Below, one piece after another: positions 27,482 to 35,675 of a DNA stretch of 39,015 nt (position 1 is the first letter of the stretch; the number at the start of each line of letters is the position of its first letter). The position numbers were made by a program, and so were the translations under genes. This stretch comes from Gammaproteobacteria bacterium (GTDB taxonomy: Bacteria > Pseudomonadota > Gammaproteobacteria > Pseudomonadales > Azotimanducaceae). The stretch lies in the NCBI GenBank assembly GCA_018656865.1, contig JABHYO010000136.1, positions 1 to 39,015 of the forward strand, written 5' to 3'. Below the pieces are notes generated by a model. The model searched no databases and was not told the DNA's origin. It saw only the letters and a program-made list of their open reading frames with translations.

Positions 27482-28480
27482 ATGAATCGAATTCTGGTGA
27501 CCGGTGCATCCGGTTTTATCGGTAGTCACTGCATTTTGAATCTGCTCTCCCATGACTACAAAGTCAGAGGCTCGATACGGGATCTCGACAGGGCAGACAG
27601 TCTTCGACAAATGTTCGAGAAGCAAGGGGCAGACATCACCTCTCTCGAATTCGTCAAAGCAGACCTGAATGACAGAGATAGCTGGACAGACGCGGCGGGG
27701 AATTGCACCACAATATTTCATGTGGCTTCACCCGTACCCACGATCCAACCGAAAGACCCAACAGAACTTCTGAAATCCGCAAAGGAAGGCACACTTAACG
27801 TGCTTGAAGCGGCATCAAAGAACTCTATTAGTCGGGTGGTTCTGACATCCTCTATTTCGGCCGTTCTAGGTTCCGCCCCGGAAAATCGCCTTTACACTGC
27901 CGATGACTGGAGCGACCCTGATGCCCCTTTTATAGTCCCCTATGCCAGAAGCAAAACCCTGGCAGAAAGAGCTGCCTGGGATTTCTGTACAGCCAACGAC
28001 ATCGAACTCACGACAATTGCTCCGGCGGTAGTCCTCGGGCCAGCACTGGAAACAGACTATGGTTCTTCACTCGAAGCACTGGCAAAACTGATGAGACGTG
28101 AAGTGCCAATGCTGCCCCGATTCGGGTTCGGTATTGTCGATGTCCGGGACGTTGCCGACCTGCATCGCCTTGCTTTTGAAAACAAGGAGGCCATCGGTCA
28201 GCGCTATATCGCCTCCAGCGATTTTCTGTGGTTCCGGGAAATTGCGGAAATTGTCCAGAATGAGTTCCCAGACTACAGGATTCCTCAAAGAGAAATGCCC
28301 AATTGGCTGACTCGAATAGTAGGTTTCTTCGTTAAGGAAATCGGTACATTCGTTAGTGACCTGGATCTCGTTAAACAGCTCGACAATGAACCGGCGAAGC
28401 GTATCGGTTGGAAACCGCGATCGCCTGAAGAGGCGATCGTCAGTGGCGCTCGCAGCCTGGACGAGCTAGGACTGGTCTAG
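27482..28480 (+). CDS. NAD-dependent epimerase/dehydratase, aldehyde reductase-like SDR
   Basis: The 332-residue extended short-chain dehydrogenase has nucleotide motif TGASGFIGSH at 7-16, LTSSIS (catalytic serine strand) and YARSK (catalytic Tyr-Lys). FHVASPVP and VVLGPALETDYGSSLEAL are typical of the dihydroflavonol reductase-like subgroup that reduces aldehydes and ketones with NADPH. It is not RfbD. The start is ATG 27482, with only weak ribosome-binding sequence. It is divergent from the M3 peptidase (89 bases between starts). The last 15 bases overlap the convergent TIGR04282 gene. Confidence 0.85.
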   Translation: MNRILVTGASGFIGSHCILNLLSHDYKVRGSIRDLDRADSLRQMFEKQGADITSLEFVKADLNDRDSWTDAAGNCTTIFHVASPVPTIQPKDPTELLKSAKEGTLNVLEAASKNSISRVVLTSSISAVLGSAPENRLYTADDWSDPDAPFIVPYARSKTLAERAAWDFCTANDIELTTIAPAVVLGPALETDYGSSLEALAKLMRREVPMLPRFGFGIVDVRDVADLHRLAFENKEAIGQRYIASSDFLWFREIAEIVQNEFPDYRIPQREMPNWLTRIVGFFVKEIGTFVSDLDLVKQLDNEPAKRIGWKPRSPEEAIVSGARSLDELGLV

Positions 28481-29074
28481 CCAAGCGTAGTATCGGTGCA
28501 GGTCCTCCGGTCGGTCCACGTCCCAAATTAACGGCAAGAGCGTGTAACTTAGTTTTTGCTCGTCTAATTTTCTACAGGTCTGAACAAGCACCTGCTCTGT
28601 ACTCCACTCAATACCCGAAAAGATATCTGGCACATGGTTCCGAACCCCGATCAGGCCGTAGCCGCCGTCTTCTGCCGGTCCCAGCACAACATGGTGATCG
28701 TTAAGTGCCTCAACGGCGGCCACAATGTAACTATAATCGATGGGCGGACAGTCTGTGCCGATGAGGATAGCTCTCTCAGCTGACTCTAATCCGTCATGTA
28801 AAGCATGCTGCATGCGTTCACCAAGATCCGCACCCTGCTGCCTTCTGCACCTGATTCCTTCGAATTCAGCAAGAAAATCGTCAGTGTCCTCACCCGCATA
28901 CCAAAGCTCAAGTGATTCCATATTGAACTCAGAAAGGCTGTGTACCAACCGGCGGATCAAATCAGCGGCTAGATTTGCCGCCCCATCTTCTCCCAGCACA
29001 GGCACCAGGCGGGTTTTAGCTCTGCCTGCCTCGGGAATACGGCAGAATATTTGAATTCTATATGACGAAGTCAT
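28466..29074 (-). CDS. TIGR04282-type glycosyl/nucleotidyl transferase (DUF2064)
   Basis: The 202-residue protein has the A-type nucleotide-diphospho-sugar fold: CRIPEAGRAKTRLVPVLG at the N-terminus, QGADLGERMQHALHDGL, then ILIGTDCPPI, with an LGPAEDGGYGLIG loop. This pattern defines the TIGR04282 family, often found with arsenosugar or other natural-product clusters, but many members lie alone. No arsenic gene is near. The nucleotide sugar and acceptor are unknown. Its 3' end overlaps the convergent epimerase by 15 bases; its start is 76 bases before the tRNA gene. Confidence 0.83.
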   Translation of the reverse strand: MTSSYRIQIFCRIPEAGRAKTRLVPVLGEDGAANLAADLIRRLVHSLSEFNMESLELWYAGEDTDDFLAEFEGIRCRRQQGADLGERMQHALHDGLESAERAILIGTDCPPIDYSYIVAAVEALNDHHVVLGPAEDGGYGLIGVRNHVPDIFSGIEWSTEQVLVQTCRKLDEQKLSYTLLPLIWDVDRPEDLHRYYAWLDQS

Positions 29075-29150
29075 GCATCGATACGCATTGCCTAGATCAG
29101 CCGCATCTTAACAACCTTGCTACATCTAATTCTGATAAAATCGCCGCCAC

Positions 29151-29227
29151 GCCCTGGTAGCTCAGCCGGATAGAGCATCCGCCTCCTAAGCGGAGGGTCA
29201 CAGGTTCGACTCCTGTTCAGGGCGCCA
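29151..29227 (+). tRNA. tRNA-Arg (anticodon CCT)
   Basis: The cloverleaf is complete. Acceptor GCCCTGG pairs with TCAGGGC (one G-T), D arm GCTC/GAGC, anticodon stem TCCGC/GCGGA around loop CTCCTAA with anticodon CCT reading AGG, T arm ACAGG/CCTGT with TTCGACT. CCA is encoded at 29225-29227. TAAAAT at 29136 is a possible -10. The gene marks the left border of the surface-polysaccharide region, a common island site. No repeat of its 3' end was noticed elsewhere in the window. Confidence 0.97.
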
Positions 29228-29374
29228 GTAATTGCAGGGTGCAACTCGGTCATCTGCATGTCTTTTTTTGCATGACGTACAGGTGGCCTATATGGTTCTG
29301 GTAACCCACCCAATATCTAACAACCGGGCAAAGCGCACATCTGTTAGAATCTCGGGCCCTTTCGCGGGGAAGAC

Positions 29375-29413
29375 ATGAACATCAACACAATCGGACTAAA
29401 ACGCAAGTGCTAG
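29375..29413 (+). other. Possible 12-codon leader peptide or misplaced start
   Basis: ATG at 29375 follows GGGGAAG, a better ribosome-binding site than the one before the methyltransferase GTG at 29407. It reads MNINTIGLKRKC then stops at 29411, overlapping the methyltransferase start in another frame. It may be a coupled leader, or the true N-terminus separated by a one-base indel. Confidence 0.25.
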
Positions 29414-30789
29414 ACATCAAGCAACACCTAAACACTGACAACACTGAATCCATCTTCTGGCTCGCTTGTCTGCAATTAGATGCAGCAAAAACGATCATCG
29501 AATTCGTTTCAAACGAAAACATACTCATGAACGATGCTCCCTTGGACCCGACGAGCCTTGGCTCGACATTTGCGGAAAATTTGTCCTCAGCTGTAACCGC
29601 ACCCCTAAATGGCATAATTTATTCTGGGAACGTTGATCGTAGAAGCACTATGACCGCGATCTCGATTGTAAAAAGGCATCTTGCTGACGATGCAGTCGTC
29701 ATTCTCGACAATGCGGATGTAATGAGTGTTTACGAAGGAATCAGGGATTCATTGTTAGCAGATCCAGGGCTCAGATTTGAGTCTCTACACATTGAAACCG
29801 ACGATACTCGTCCTGGCAGAGGACTCGCATTTCTCACCTGGAACAAGAACCGGACAACTCCACAGGTTCAGTCGACGATTCCTGCAAACAAAAACAGGAC
29901 CAAAGACTACACTTTTAGAACTGCAGACGAAGTTGTTCAAGCTGACCAAGCATTGGAAATAGTCAAAACGGCGTTAGCTCAATGGGAAGCCACTGATGAA
30001 GGCCAGGCCAAAGCCAACTTGGATACCATGGAAAAGGAATTTCCAGACCAGGCCTCGCCAACAGGCTATTGGCATGAGGAAACTGAACAGGATTTCGTCG
30101 ATTTCTTTACCTGGGGTCATGACCACAACTTCGGATTCGGTCAGAAAAGAAATGGCGCTATGAGTACTCGCCATATCGAGATTGTTTCTGAATGCATTCA
30201 GTATGGGCTCTTGCCTCCTGAATTGTCAGGACAAAAGGTGTTGAATGTAGGTTGCTGGACCGGTGGAGATCTACTTGCACTAGCTGGCATGGGCGGCAGC
30301 CTCGAAGCGATCGAAGAACACAAAACTTCAGCTGCCGCAGCCAAGAAGCTTTGTGAAATCGTTGGCGCTGAGATTCCAATCTCCTCTACGAGCTTGTATC
30401 AAGAGAACCAAAACTGGAAACAGACATTTGATATTGTTTATATCTCAGGCGTGATCTATCACGTGACTGATCCTCTACTCGCACTGCGTATCTGCTTTAG
30501 CTACCTTAAGCCTGGCGGTAGTATTATTGTTGAAACAAAGGCCAGCAGCCTGGATGGCAGCTACTGTGAGTACGCTGGCACCCTGGAAAAAGGTTGGAAC
30601 TGGTACGCTCCCACGAGAGATGCATTTGGTCGCTGGCTGGTAGATGCAGGCTTCCCTGCAGACTCGGTGTCGTTAAGAGTACGTCAAAATGGAAGGCTAT
30701 TGGCCGGTGCGACAAAGTCAGACTGCGTTCGACTACCCGAAAAATCTGGTTTCTCCAGACCTGCTTCCTGGCTAGAGGATGTTCAATAA
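29407..30789 (+). CDS. Two-domain SAM-dependent methyltransferase
   Basis: The 460-residue protein starts with GTG at 29407. The C-terminal half is a class I methyltransferase: motif I VLNVGCWTGGDLLALA (about 278-293), acidic E-x near AIEEHKTS, FDIVYISGVIYHVTDPLLAL and LKPGGSIIVET. This resembles CmoB/DUF1698 sugar- or RNA-modifying methyltransferases. The N-terminal 150 residues (GIIYSGNVDRR, DDAVVILDNAD, GRGLAFLTWNK) look like a second, degenerate Rossmann domain of O-methyltransferase type. Next is a glycosyltransferase 13 bases downstream, so a role in glycan methylation is likely. The start is doubtful because of the better-placed ATG at 29375 in another frame. Confidence 0.75.
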   Translation: MLDIKQHLNTDNTESIFWLACLQLDAAKTIIEFVSNENILMNDAPLDPTSLGSTFAENLSSAVTAPLNGIIYSGNVDRRSTMTAISIVKRHLADDAVVILDNADVMSVYEGIRDSLLADPGLRFESLHIETDDTRPGRGLAFLTWNKNRTTPQVQSTIPANKNRTKDYTFRTADEVVQADQALEIVKTALAQWEATDEGQAKANLDTMEKEFPDQASPTGYWHEETEQDFVDFFTWGHDHNFGFGQKRNGAMSTRHIEIVSECIQYGLLPPELSGQKVLNVGCWTGGDLLALAGMGGSLEAIEEHKTSAAAAKKLCEIVGAEIPISSTSLYQENQNWKQTFDIVYISGVIYHVTDPLLALRICFSYLKPGGSIIVETKASSLDGSYCEYAGTLEKGWNWYAPTRDAFGRWLVDAGFPADSVSLRVRQNGRLLAGATKSDCVRLPEKSGFSRPASWLEDVQ

Positions 30790-30802
30790 CCTACCTTAAA
30801 TC

Positions 30803-31600
30803 ATGGGTACTCAACTCTCTCTTTCTGTTTCCCTCGTAGTTTATGACCTAAACGAACAGGAACTAAGGGAATGCATTGGTTCGCTGGAGGAATCCATCCA
30901 ACGTAGCCGGGAAATTGGAATCCCGATTGACTGGCATCTGACTCTGGTCGACAACGGATCAAATCAGGTCCGACTCAATACCTTCATCAATTCTAATGTT
31001 ACCGTTACCCACAATCAGTCAAATGTTGGGTTCGGTGCTGCACATAATCAGGTTATCGCGGCAGCCGAATCTGAGCTGCACCTGATCCTGAATCCCGATG
31101 TGATCTTAGCGAAAGACAGTCTCGAGGCGCTGTTGAAGCTGCTCATTAATAATCCCCAGGTAGTCATGGTGGGTCCAAGGGGTGAAACTGGAGAAGGGGA
31201 GAACGCTTACTTGTGCAAGCGCTTTCCTTCCCTCTTTGTGCTTCTGCTTCGAGGATTCATGCCTTCAGCAGTCCAGGCGATGTTTACCCAACCGCTAGCA
31301 CATTATGAATGTCGCGATCTGGATCAGAAAACACCAACCATCGGCGTGGAATTGATAAGTGGTTGTTGCACTTTGGCAAGAACCTCAGTGTTGAAGCAAC
31401 TCGAAGGGTTCGATGTGGGGTATTTTCTGTATTTTGAGGATTTTGACCTTTGTATCCGCGCTTCTCGTCTGGGGGAAATTGCCTATCAGCCTCTGGCGCG
31501 CATCACTCACTATGGCGGCAACAGCGCCCGAAAGGGATTTAGGCATATCTGGTACTTTTCAAGATCAGCATTTCGCTTTTTTACCCGGCACCGACGCTAA
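30803..31600 (+). CDS. Glycosyltransferase family 2 (rhamnosyltransferase-like)
   Basis: The 265-residue GT-A enzyme opens with SLVVYDLNEQELRECIGSL and LTLVDNGSN, then NVGFGAAHNQVI. The metal-binding acidic motif is LILNPDVIL. Later LISGCCTLARTSVL and GYFLYFEDFDLCIRA (the ED..D acceptor-base region) are typical of GT2 polysaccharide rhamnosyltransferases. The protein transfers a nucleotide sugar to a glycan, probably O-antigen or capsule. It is 13 bases downstream of the methyltransferase, and dTDP-rhamnose genes follow within 1 kb, which makes rhamnose a reasonable donor sugar but does not prove it. Confidence 0.85.
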   Translation: MGTQLSLSVSLVVYDLNEQELRECIGSLEESIQRSREIGIPIDWHLTLVDNGSNQVRLNTFINSNVTVTHNQSNVGFGAAHNQVIAAAESELHLILNPDVILAKDSLEALLKLLINNPQVVMVGPRGETGEGENAYLCKRFPSLFVLLLRGFMPSAVQAMFTQPLAHYECRDLDQKTPTIGVELISGCCTLARTSVLKQLEGFDVGYFLYFEDFDLCIRASRLGEIAYQPLARITHYGGNSARKGFRHIWYFSRSAFRFFTRHRR

Positions 31601-31636
31601 CGAATTATCTGGCGCGGTTTAGCACCAATTTGGCAT

Positions 31637-32107
31637 TCAGGACCTTTTAAAATATATCGAGCCAGAATTAAGACTGCTATAATTCGCTCCATCTGCCATT
31701 TTCAAAATAAAGCCGTGATGCGCAAATAATCGATCACTGGATGACACATCATAAATGGATTGGGCATGCTGTAGTTCGTGCGCAAGCACCACCGCAAGTT
31801 CAGCCTCATTATCAATCAGAGAGAACAGGCCTCGTGTTAATGCCACTTTCCCGCCAGGTAATGACCACGTCTGCGGTTCAGGACTATTTAATACAACGAA
31901 CGTGTATCGCCGCTCTTTATCGGTCGCCTGCGCCACGCTTTCACCAACCCTCGATACATAATCGTTAAGCGATCCGTCGAGTACAAATCTGCCGCCGTTG
32001 TCTCGAATGGCGTACTCAAACTGTTCGTCCAGCATGCTCTTATCGCCATAGGCTAACGAAATAAAGAACAGGGAACAGGCGCTCATCAAAAGAAGAAACT
32101 TACACAT
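31637..32107 (-). CDS. Truncated M48 family metallopeptidase
   Basis: The 156-residue protein has a signal peptide (about residues 1-21, ending ISLAYG). It then has an M48 domain with VVLNSPEPQTWSLPGGKVAL and zinc motif HELQH at 110-114. It ends about 42 residues later (NSGSIYFKRS). The third zinc ligand, a glutamate normally some 50-60 residues after HExxH, is absent. Downstream DNA runs straight into the oppositely oriented glycosyltransferase, so the rest is lost. It is probably an inactive remnant. Position and orientation among polysaccharide genes suggest an insertion or recombination break. Confidence 0.7.
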   Translation of the reverse strand: MCKFLLLMSACSLFFISLAYGDKSMLDEQFEYAIRDNGGRFVLDGSLNDYVSRVGESVAQATDKERRYTFVVLNSPEPQTWSLPGGKVALTRGLFSLIDNEAELAVVLAHELQHAQSIYDVSSSDRLFAHHGFILKMADGANYSSLNSGSIYFKRS

Positions 32108-32184
32108 TTAACAATCCAGAATCGTAGACAAGTCAACAGAGTTCATTGACAAATATTCTAAACCATAGTTCCCACATGTAACGG

Positions 32185-32190
32185 TATAAT
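32185..32190 (+). promoter_or_regulatory. Candidate -10 box for rfbA-rfbC
   Basis: TATAAT matches the consensus perfectly. A perfect TTGACA lies at 32146-32151, but 33 bases away, too far for a normal sigma-70 pair. A start site near 32197 would leave only about 24 bases of leader before the TTG at 32221, supporting that start. Confidence 0.4.
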
Positions 32191-32220
32191 CTCACTCACT
32201 TTGTGAATATGGAGTTTGAT

Positions 32221-33102
32221 TTGTCTCGTAAAGGTATCATCCTCGCTGGCGGCTCCGGCACACGCCTGCATCCACTGACCATGTCGGTGAGCAAACAACT
32301 GCTGCCTGTCTACGACAAGCCGATGATCTACTACCCGCTGTCTACGTTGATGCTGGCTGGCATCCGCCAGATCTTGATTATCTCGACACCAAGAGACCTG
32401 CCTTTCTTCAAGGATCTGCTCGGTGATGGCAGGCAATGGGGACTCGAACTCAGCTACGCCGAACAACCCTCTCCGGACGGCCTCGCCCAGGCGTTCATTA
32501 TCGGCGAAGACTTTATCGGCGATGACAATGTCACACTGATTCTTGGGGACAATATTTTCTATGCTCAGGGTATGACTGATCTCCTAGGTAGCGTCGCGAC
32601 ACAGGAGACCGGTGCTACCGTATTCGGTTACTACGTCAGCAACCCGGCAGACTACGGTGTCGTAACTTTCAACGATGCTGGCAAGGCCGTCTCCATTGAG
32701 GAAAAACCCGATGAACCCGGATCAAACTACGCCGTAACCGGCCTCTACTTCTACGACAATGATGTCATTGGTATCGCTAAAGGCCTGAAACCCTCCGTCC
32801 GGGGCGAACTCGAGATTACGGACGTCAACAACTACTATCTCAACGCAGGCAAGCTCAATGTTGAAGTCTTTTCACGGGGCACGGCCTGGCTCGATACAGG
32901 CCAGCACTCACATCTGCTCGATGCCGGTAACTTTGTCCGTATCGTCGAGGAAAGGCAGGGTCTTAAAATTGCCTGCCCTGAAGAGATCGCCTACAAGATG
33001 GGATTCATTTCGGCCGATCAGCTTCGAAGTCTGGGGGAAGCACTGACCAAAAGTGGATATGGCCAGTACCTGCTTCAAATTCTGGATACTGCTAAACCAT
33101 GA
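32221..33102 (+). CDS. rfbA: Glucose-1-phosphate thymidylyltransferase RfbA/RmlA
   Basis: RfbA makes dTDP-glucose from dTTP and glucose-1-phosphate, the first step of dTDP-L-rhamnose synthesis. The signature [16 protein letters not shown] is at the N-terminus; [18 protein letters not shown] and [12 protein letters not shown] follow, with [14 protein letters not shown] near the C-terminus. The start is put at TTG 32221, giving 293 residues like E. coli RfbA, because GGAG lies 6 bases upstream; GTG 32203 and ATG 32209 have no ribosome-binding site and sit almost at the predicted transcription start. It overlaps rfbC by 4 bases. Confidence 0.95.
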   Translation: MSRKGIILAGGSGTRLHPLTMSVSKQLLPVYDKPMIYYPLSTLMLAGIRQILIISTPRDLPFFKDLLGDGRQWGLELSYAEQPSPDGLAQAFIIGEDFIGDDNVTLILGDNIFYAQGMTDLLGSVATQETGATVFGYYVSNPADYGVVTFNDAGKAVSIEEKPDEPGSNYAVTGLYFYDNDVIGIAKGLKPSVRGELEITDVNNYYLNAGKLNVEVFSRGTAWLDTGQHSHLLDAGNFVRIVEERQGLKIACPEEIAYKMGFISADQLRSLGEALTKSGYGQYLLQILDTAKP

Positions 33103-33632
33103 ACGAGATTCAACTCGAAATTCCTGGCGTCAAGGTATTCACGCCCGATGTACTCGGAGACGAGCGTGGTTTTTTCTTTGAATCATTCAGGTCTTCCTGG
33201 TTACCTGATCTGGACTTCGTCCAGGACAATCACAGCCGGTCTGCGAAAGGCACACTTCGCGGACTGCACTACCAGCTAGAACATCCTCAGGGAAAGCTCG
33301 TTCGCGTCATCTCCGGTTGCGTCTACGATGTTGCAGTTGACATCCGGCGATCTTCTCCGCATTTCGGCAACTGGATCGCCCGCGTACTCAGCGCTGATAA
33401 TCGTGAAATTTTCTGGGTTCCACCGGGCTTTGCCCACGGCTTCCTGGTACTAAGCGATGAGGCCGAATTCGTCTACAAATGTACTGACTACTATGCGCCG
33501 GGTGACGAATACGGTGTCCGTTGGGATGACCCTGACCTCGCGATCAGCTGGCCAGATGAGTTGCTGCCGCCAACACTATCAACAAAGGATCAGCAAGCAC
33601 CCCAACTCAAGGATGCTCGCGTCTACGACTGA
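33099..33632 (+). CDS. rfbC: dTDP-4-dehydrorhamnose 3,5-epimerase RfbC/RmlC
   Basis: RfbC epimerises C3 and C5 of dTDP-4-keto-6-deoxyglucose. The 177-residue cupin protein has [20 protein letters not shown], the catalytic histidine H57 in LRGLHYQ, and [14 protein letters not shown]. The catalytic tyrosine region is [12 protein letters not shown]. The ATG overlaps the rfbA stop (ATGA), so they are translated together. It converges with the sulfotransferase gene 3 bases after its stop. The rfbD reductase that should complete the pathway is not in this window. Confidence 0.95.
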   Translation: MNEIQLEIPGVKVFTPDVLGDERGFFFESFRSSWLPDLDFVQDNHSRSAKGTLRGLHYQLEHPQGKLVRVISGCVYDVAVDIRRSSPHFGNWIARVLSADNREIFWVPPGFAHGFLVLSDEAEFVYKCTDYYAPGDEYGVRWDDPDLAISWPDELLPPTLSTKDQQAPQLKDARVYD

Positions 33633-33635
33633 AGG

Positions 33636-34478
33636 TCAGATAGAAAATCCCAGTAATTTCACATAGTCGAGATCGCTTTGAGGAAATATGGAGATATCGA
33701 ACTGCTTGTGCCTCTCCAGGGATCTGGGCATTAAATTGTTTCCGATAACATCTTCCAACTGGATCTCTTCAGTGGTGACACCTAAAAACGCCAAAAGACG
33801 AGGCAATTCACGGTCTGGCGACTGACAGAATTCATCGTAATTAAGCATCATAAATCGTTCTCCCATTTCGGCCGTCAATTCAAGAACCCGCCGATGCACC
33901 GCGCACCAGTAGTCAAGAGAATCGACAGGATCATTGAGATTGACGGTTCTGCCGAGCAAAAGCTCACCCCAGAATTCAAGCTGATTCTGATTGCGACTGA
34001 AAGCCATGTCGACGCCGTGCCGCATCACATGAATGTACTTAAGGTCGTCAACTTCCTGCAGCAGTGCAGGGAGCAAGATGTGTGTGTTTGGTTCTTTCCA
34101 GCCCCAACGACCATCAACAGTCGAGATCGCTTCCGTCGACCCAGAATCGATAATCGACTCAACACGATCTTCCAGCCATTCGACCGGATGTTTGGGACGA
34201 CTCTGACGGGTTAATTGACGAACATATATTACATCCTCTGTCGCCAGAGGCTGACGGTTCATCAGATTTAGAAAGATGGCGAGTGCCCGGGAGATTTCCT
34301 CTTTGTTCTCTTCGAGCGGCCACAGTTCCATTCGTTTAAACAGCAACGTAAACCACAGATTGTCACTTGCTTCATTAAGATCAGCGCCCAGGAAGAAACC
34401 AATGTCACGCAGAACAGATGCAATAAGACGGGTCCCACTCCCACCTATACCACCTATGGCAACTGGCGACCGACCCAT
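33636..34478 (-). CDS. Sulfotransferase family protein
   Basis: The 280-residue protein (ATG 34478, with AAGGG 5 bases upstream; an ATG at 34505 is a weaker alternative) opens with the PAPS 5'-phosphosulfate loop VAIGGIGGSGTRLI. The 3'-phosphate-binding region is likely IHVMRHGVDMAFSRNQ, with the conserved arginine-serine pair. WGWKEPNTHILLP is another family stretch. It would transfer sulfate from PAPS to a carbohydrate or similar acceptor. Among O-antigen genes, a sulfated surface sugar is a natural guess. No PAPS synthesis gene is here. Confidence 0.82.
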   Translation of the reverse strand: MGRSPVAIGGIGGSGTRLIASVLRDIGFFLGADLNEASDNLWFTLLFKRMELWPLEENKEEISRALAIFLNLMNRQPLATEDVIYVRQLTRQSRPKHPVEWLEDRVESIIDSGSTEAISTVDGRWGWKEPNTHILLPALLQEVDDLKYIHVMRHGVDMAFSRNQNQLEFWGELLLGRTVNLNDPVDSLDYWCAVHRRVLELTAEMGERFMMLNYDEFCQSPDRELPRLLAFLGVTTEEIQLEDVIGNNLMPRSLERHKQFDISIFPQSDLDYVKLLGFSI

Positions 34479-34569
34479 TTCGACCCTTATGCTTCGTGTT
34501 AACATAGCCTAACAATTTCATCCTGCTTTCACTACGAAGGCGACGTTCCAAAACAAGGCGAATTTGTAG

Positions 34570-35641
34570 TTGACGATCAAATCACTGGACGGACTCAGAG
34601 GCTTCGCCGTTCTTCTGGTACTTCTGAGCCACATGAGCCTGGAAGGTATCAACGTCGTGCCATTTCTGGATTTCTCAGGAACCGGCAAAGCAGGCGTCTA
34701 TCTGTTCTTTACATTAAGCGCTTTCCTGCTCACCTGGCAGGCAATTCATGAAGGCGGAGAAACGCTCATGTATCCTCAATATTGGGGGGGGATACCTGAC
34801 ACGACGAATCTGTCGCATCTATCCGCTGTACCTGATCACAATTCTGGTCTCACTTCTGATCACGCAATTTGCACCTGGCTACAGTCCACGTATCGACAAT
34901 GTCACCGAATTGCTGAGACACCTGATGCTTCTGGAAGGTGAAAGTATCTACTGGGCGATTCCGGTTGAATTCAAATACTATGCCCTGCTACCGGTTGCAA
35001 CCATCTCTCTCTACTGGCTCAATAAGCTCAATCCATTCGCCCCTGTCGCTGCGACACTACTAGCGATTTTCGCTATTCACATCGTCTGGCCACCCTCAGA
35101 GACCAATGCCAACTCGATTCAGCTAGGTCCCTACCTCGGTATCTTCCTACTCGGAAGCCTGACCGCATTGCTGTGCTCAGGGACGACCGAGCCGGTAGTT
35201 TCCAGGTACGCGAAACCCCTGGCGGTTGCGGGCTGGCTTTCGATCTTCGTGGGACTGATGACAGTTCCATCTTTCTGGCGTCTGGTGGTCGATCCGGACG
35301 CAACTAACCAGGTTTTTCACAGGGACTTTCTTTTTTACGGTCTCCTCTGGTGCGTATCAGTCACGGCAGCCACAAAGGGGAGCAGGCTATTCGCCGCATT
35401 CTTTGAACTAAAAGCATGCAGATTCGTCGGCAGGGTCAGCTTTAGCGTCTATCTCTGGCACTACCTGGTTGTTCAATTGATCAGTCGGGACGTCGAAATC
35501 CATGCCTCCCTTCAGTTTCTACTGGTGCTGGCAATCACCTTTCCCCTAAGCTGGGTCAGCTACCAGTTTATTGAGCGTCCCTTTATTGCCTGGGGGCACA
35601 GAACAACCAGCAACTGGAATAGTCCAACGACAAATCCGTGA
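34570..35641 (+). CDS. Acyltransferase 3 family (OafA/YrhL-like), frameshifted in a G8 run
   Basis: Two frames together form one multi-spanning O-acyltransferase. Frame one (TTG 34570) encodes [20 protein letters not shown], the family start, with [17 protein letters not shown], and reads to TATCCTCAATATTGG. After the eight Gs at 34784-34791 the protein continues in the next frame with [17 protein letters not shown], many hydrophobic helices and a terminal WHYLVVQLI then SYQFIERPF. Seven Gs would restore a single frame. The enzyme would acetylate or acylate a surface sugar. It may be phase variable, a pseudogene or a sequencing error; one base decides. The full span would be about 357 residues. 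Confidence 0.85.
34784..34791 (+). repeat. Poly-G tract (8 G) at the acyltransferase frameshift
   Basis: Eight consecutive G bases lie inside the coding region between codons for YPQYW and the [10 protein letters not shown] segment. One fewer G would join the two frames. Homopolymeric G runs of this length slip readily during replication, and are also frequent sites of assembly error. Confidence 0.9.
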
Positions 35642-35675
35642 GTTATACTGTCCCAAGTCCTACACCCCTCAGCTT

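Noticed and set aside
27482..28480. Epimerase considered as the missing rfbD
   Set aside because: Its motifs (FHVASPVP, YARSK) fit the dihydroflavonol reductase-like group, not RmlD.
29228..29275. T-run after the tRNA as intrinsic terminator
   Set aside because: The seven Ts fall inside the loop of the only weak stem (GTCAT/ATGAC), not after it.
29092..29313. 73-codon minus-strand ORF with SRTCDPPLRRRMLYPAELPG
   Set aside because: It is the antisense of the tRNA-Arg gene, a well-known spurious translation.
32146..32190. Consensus TTGACA and TATAAT as one sigma-70 promoter
   Set aside because: They are 33 bases apart, about twice the allowed spacing; only the -10 is kept as a candidate.
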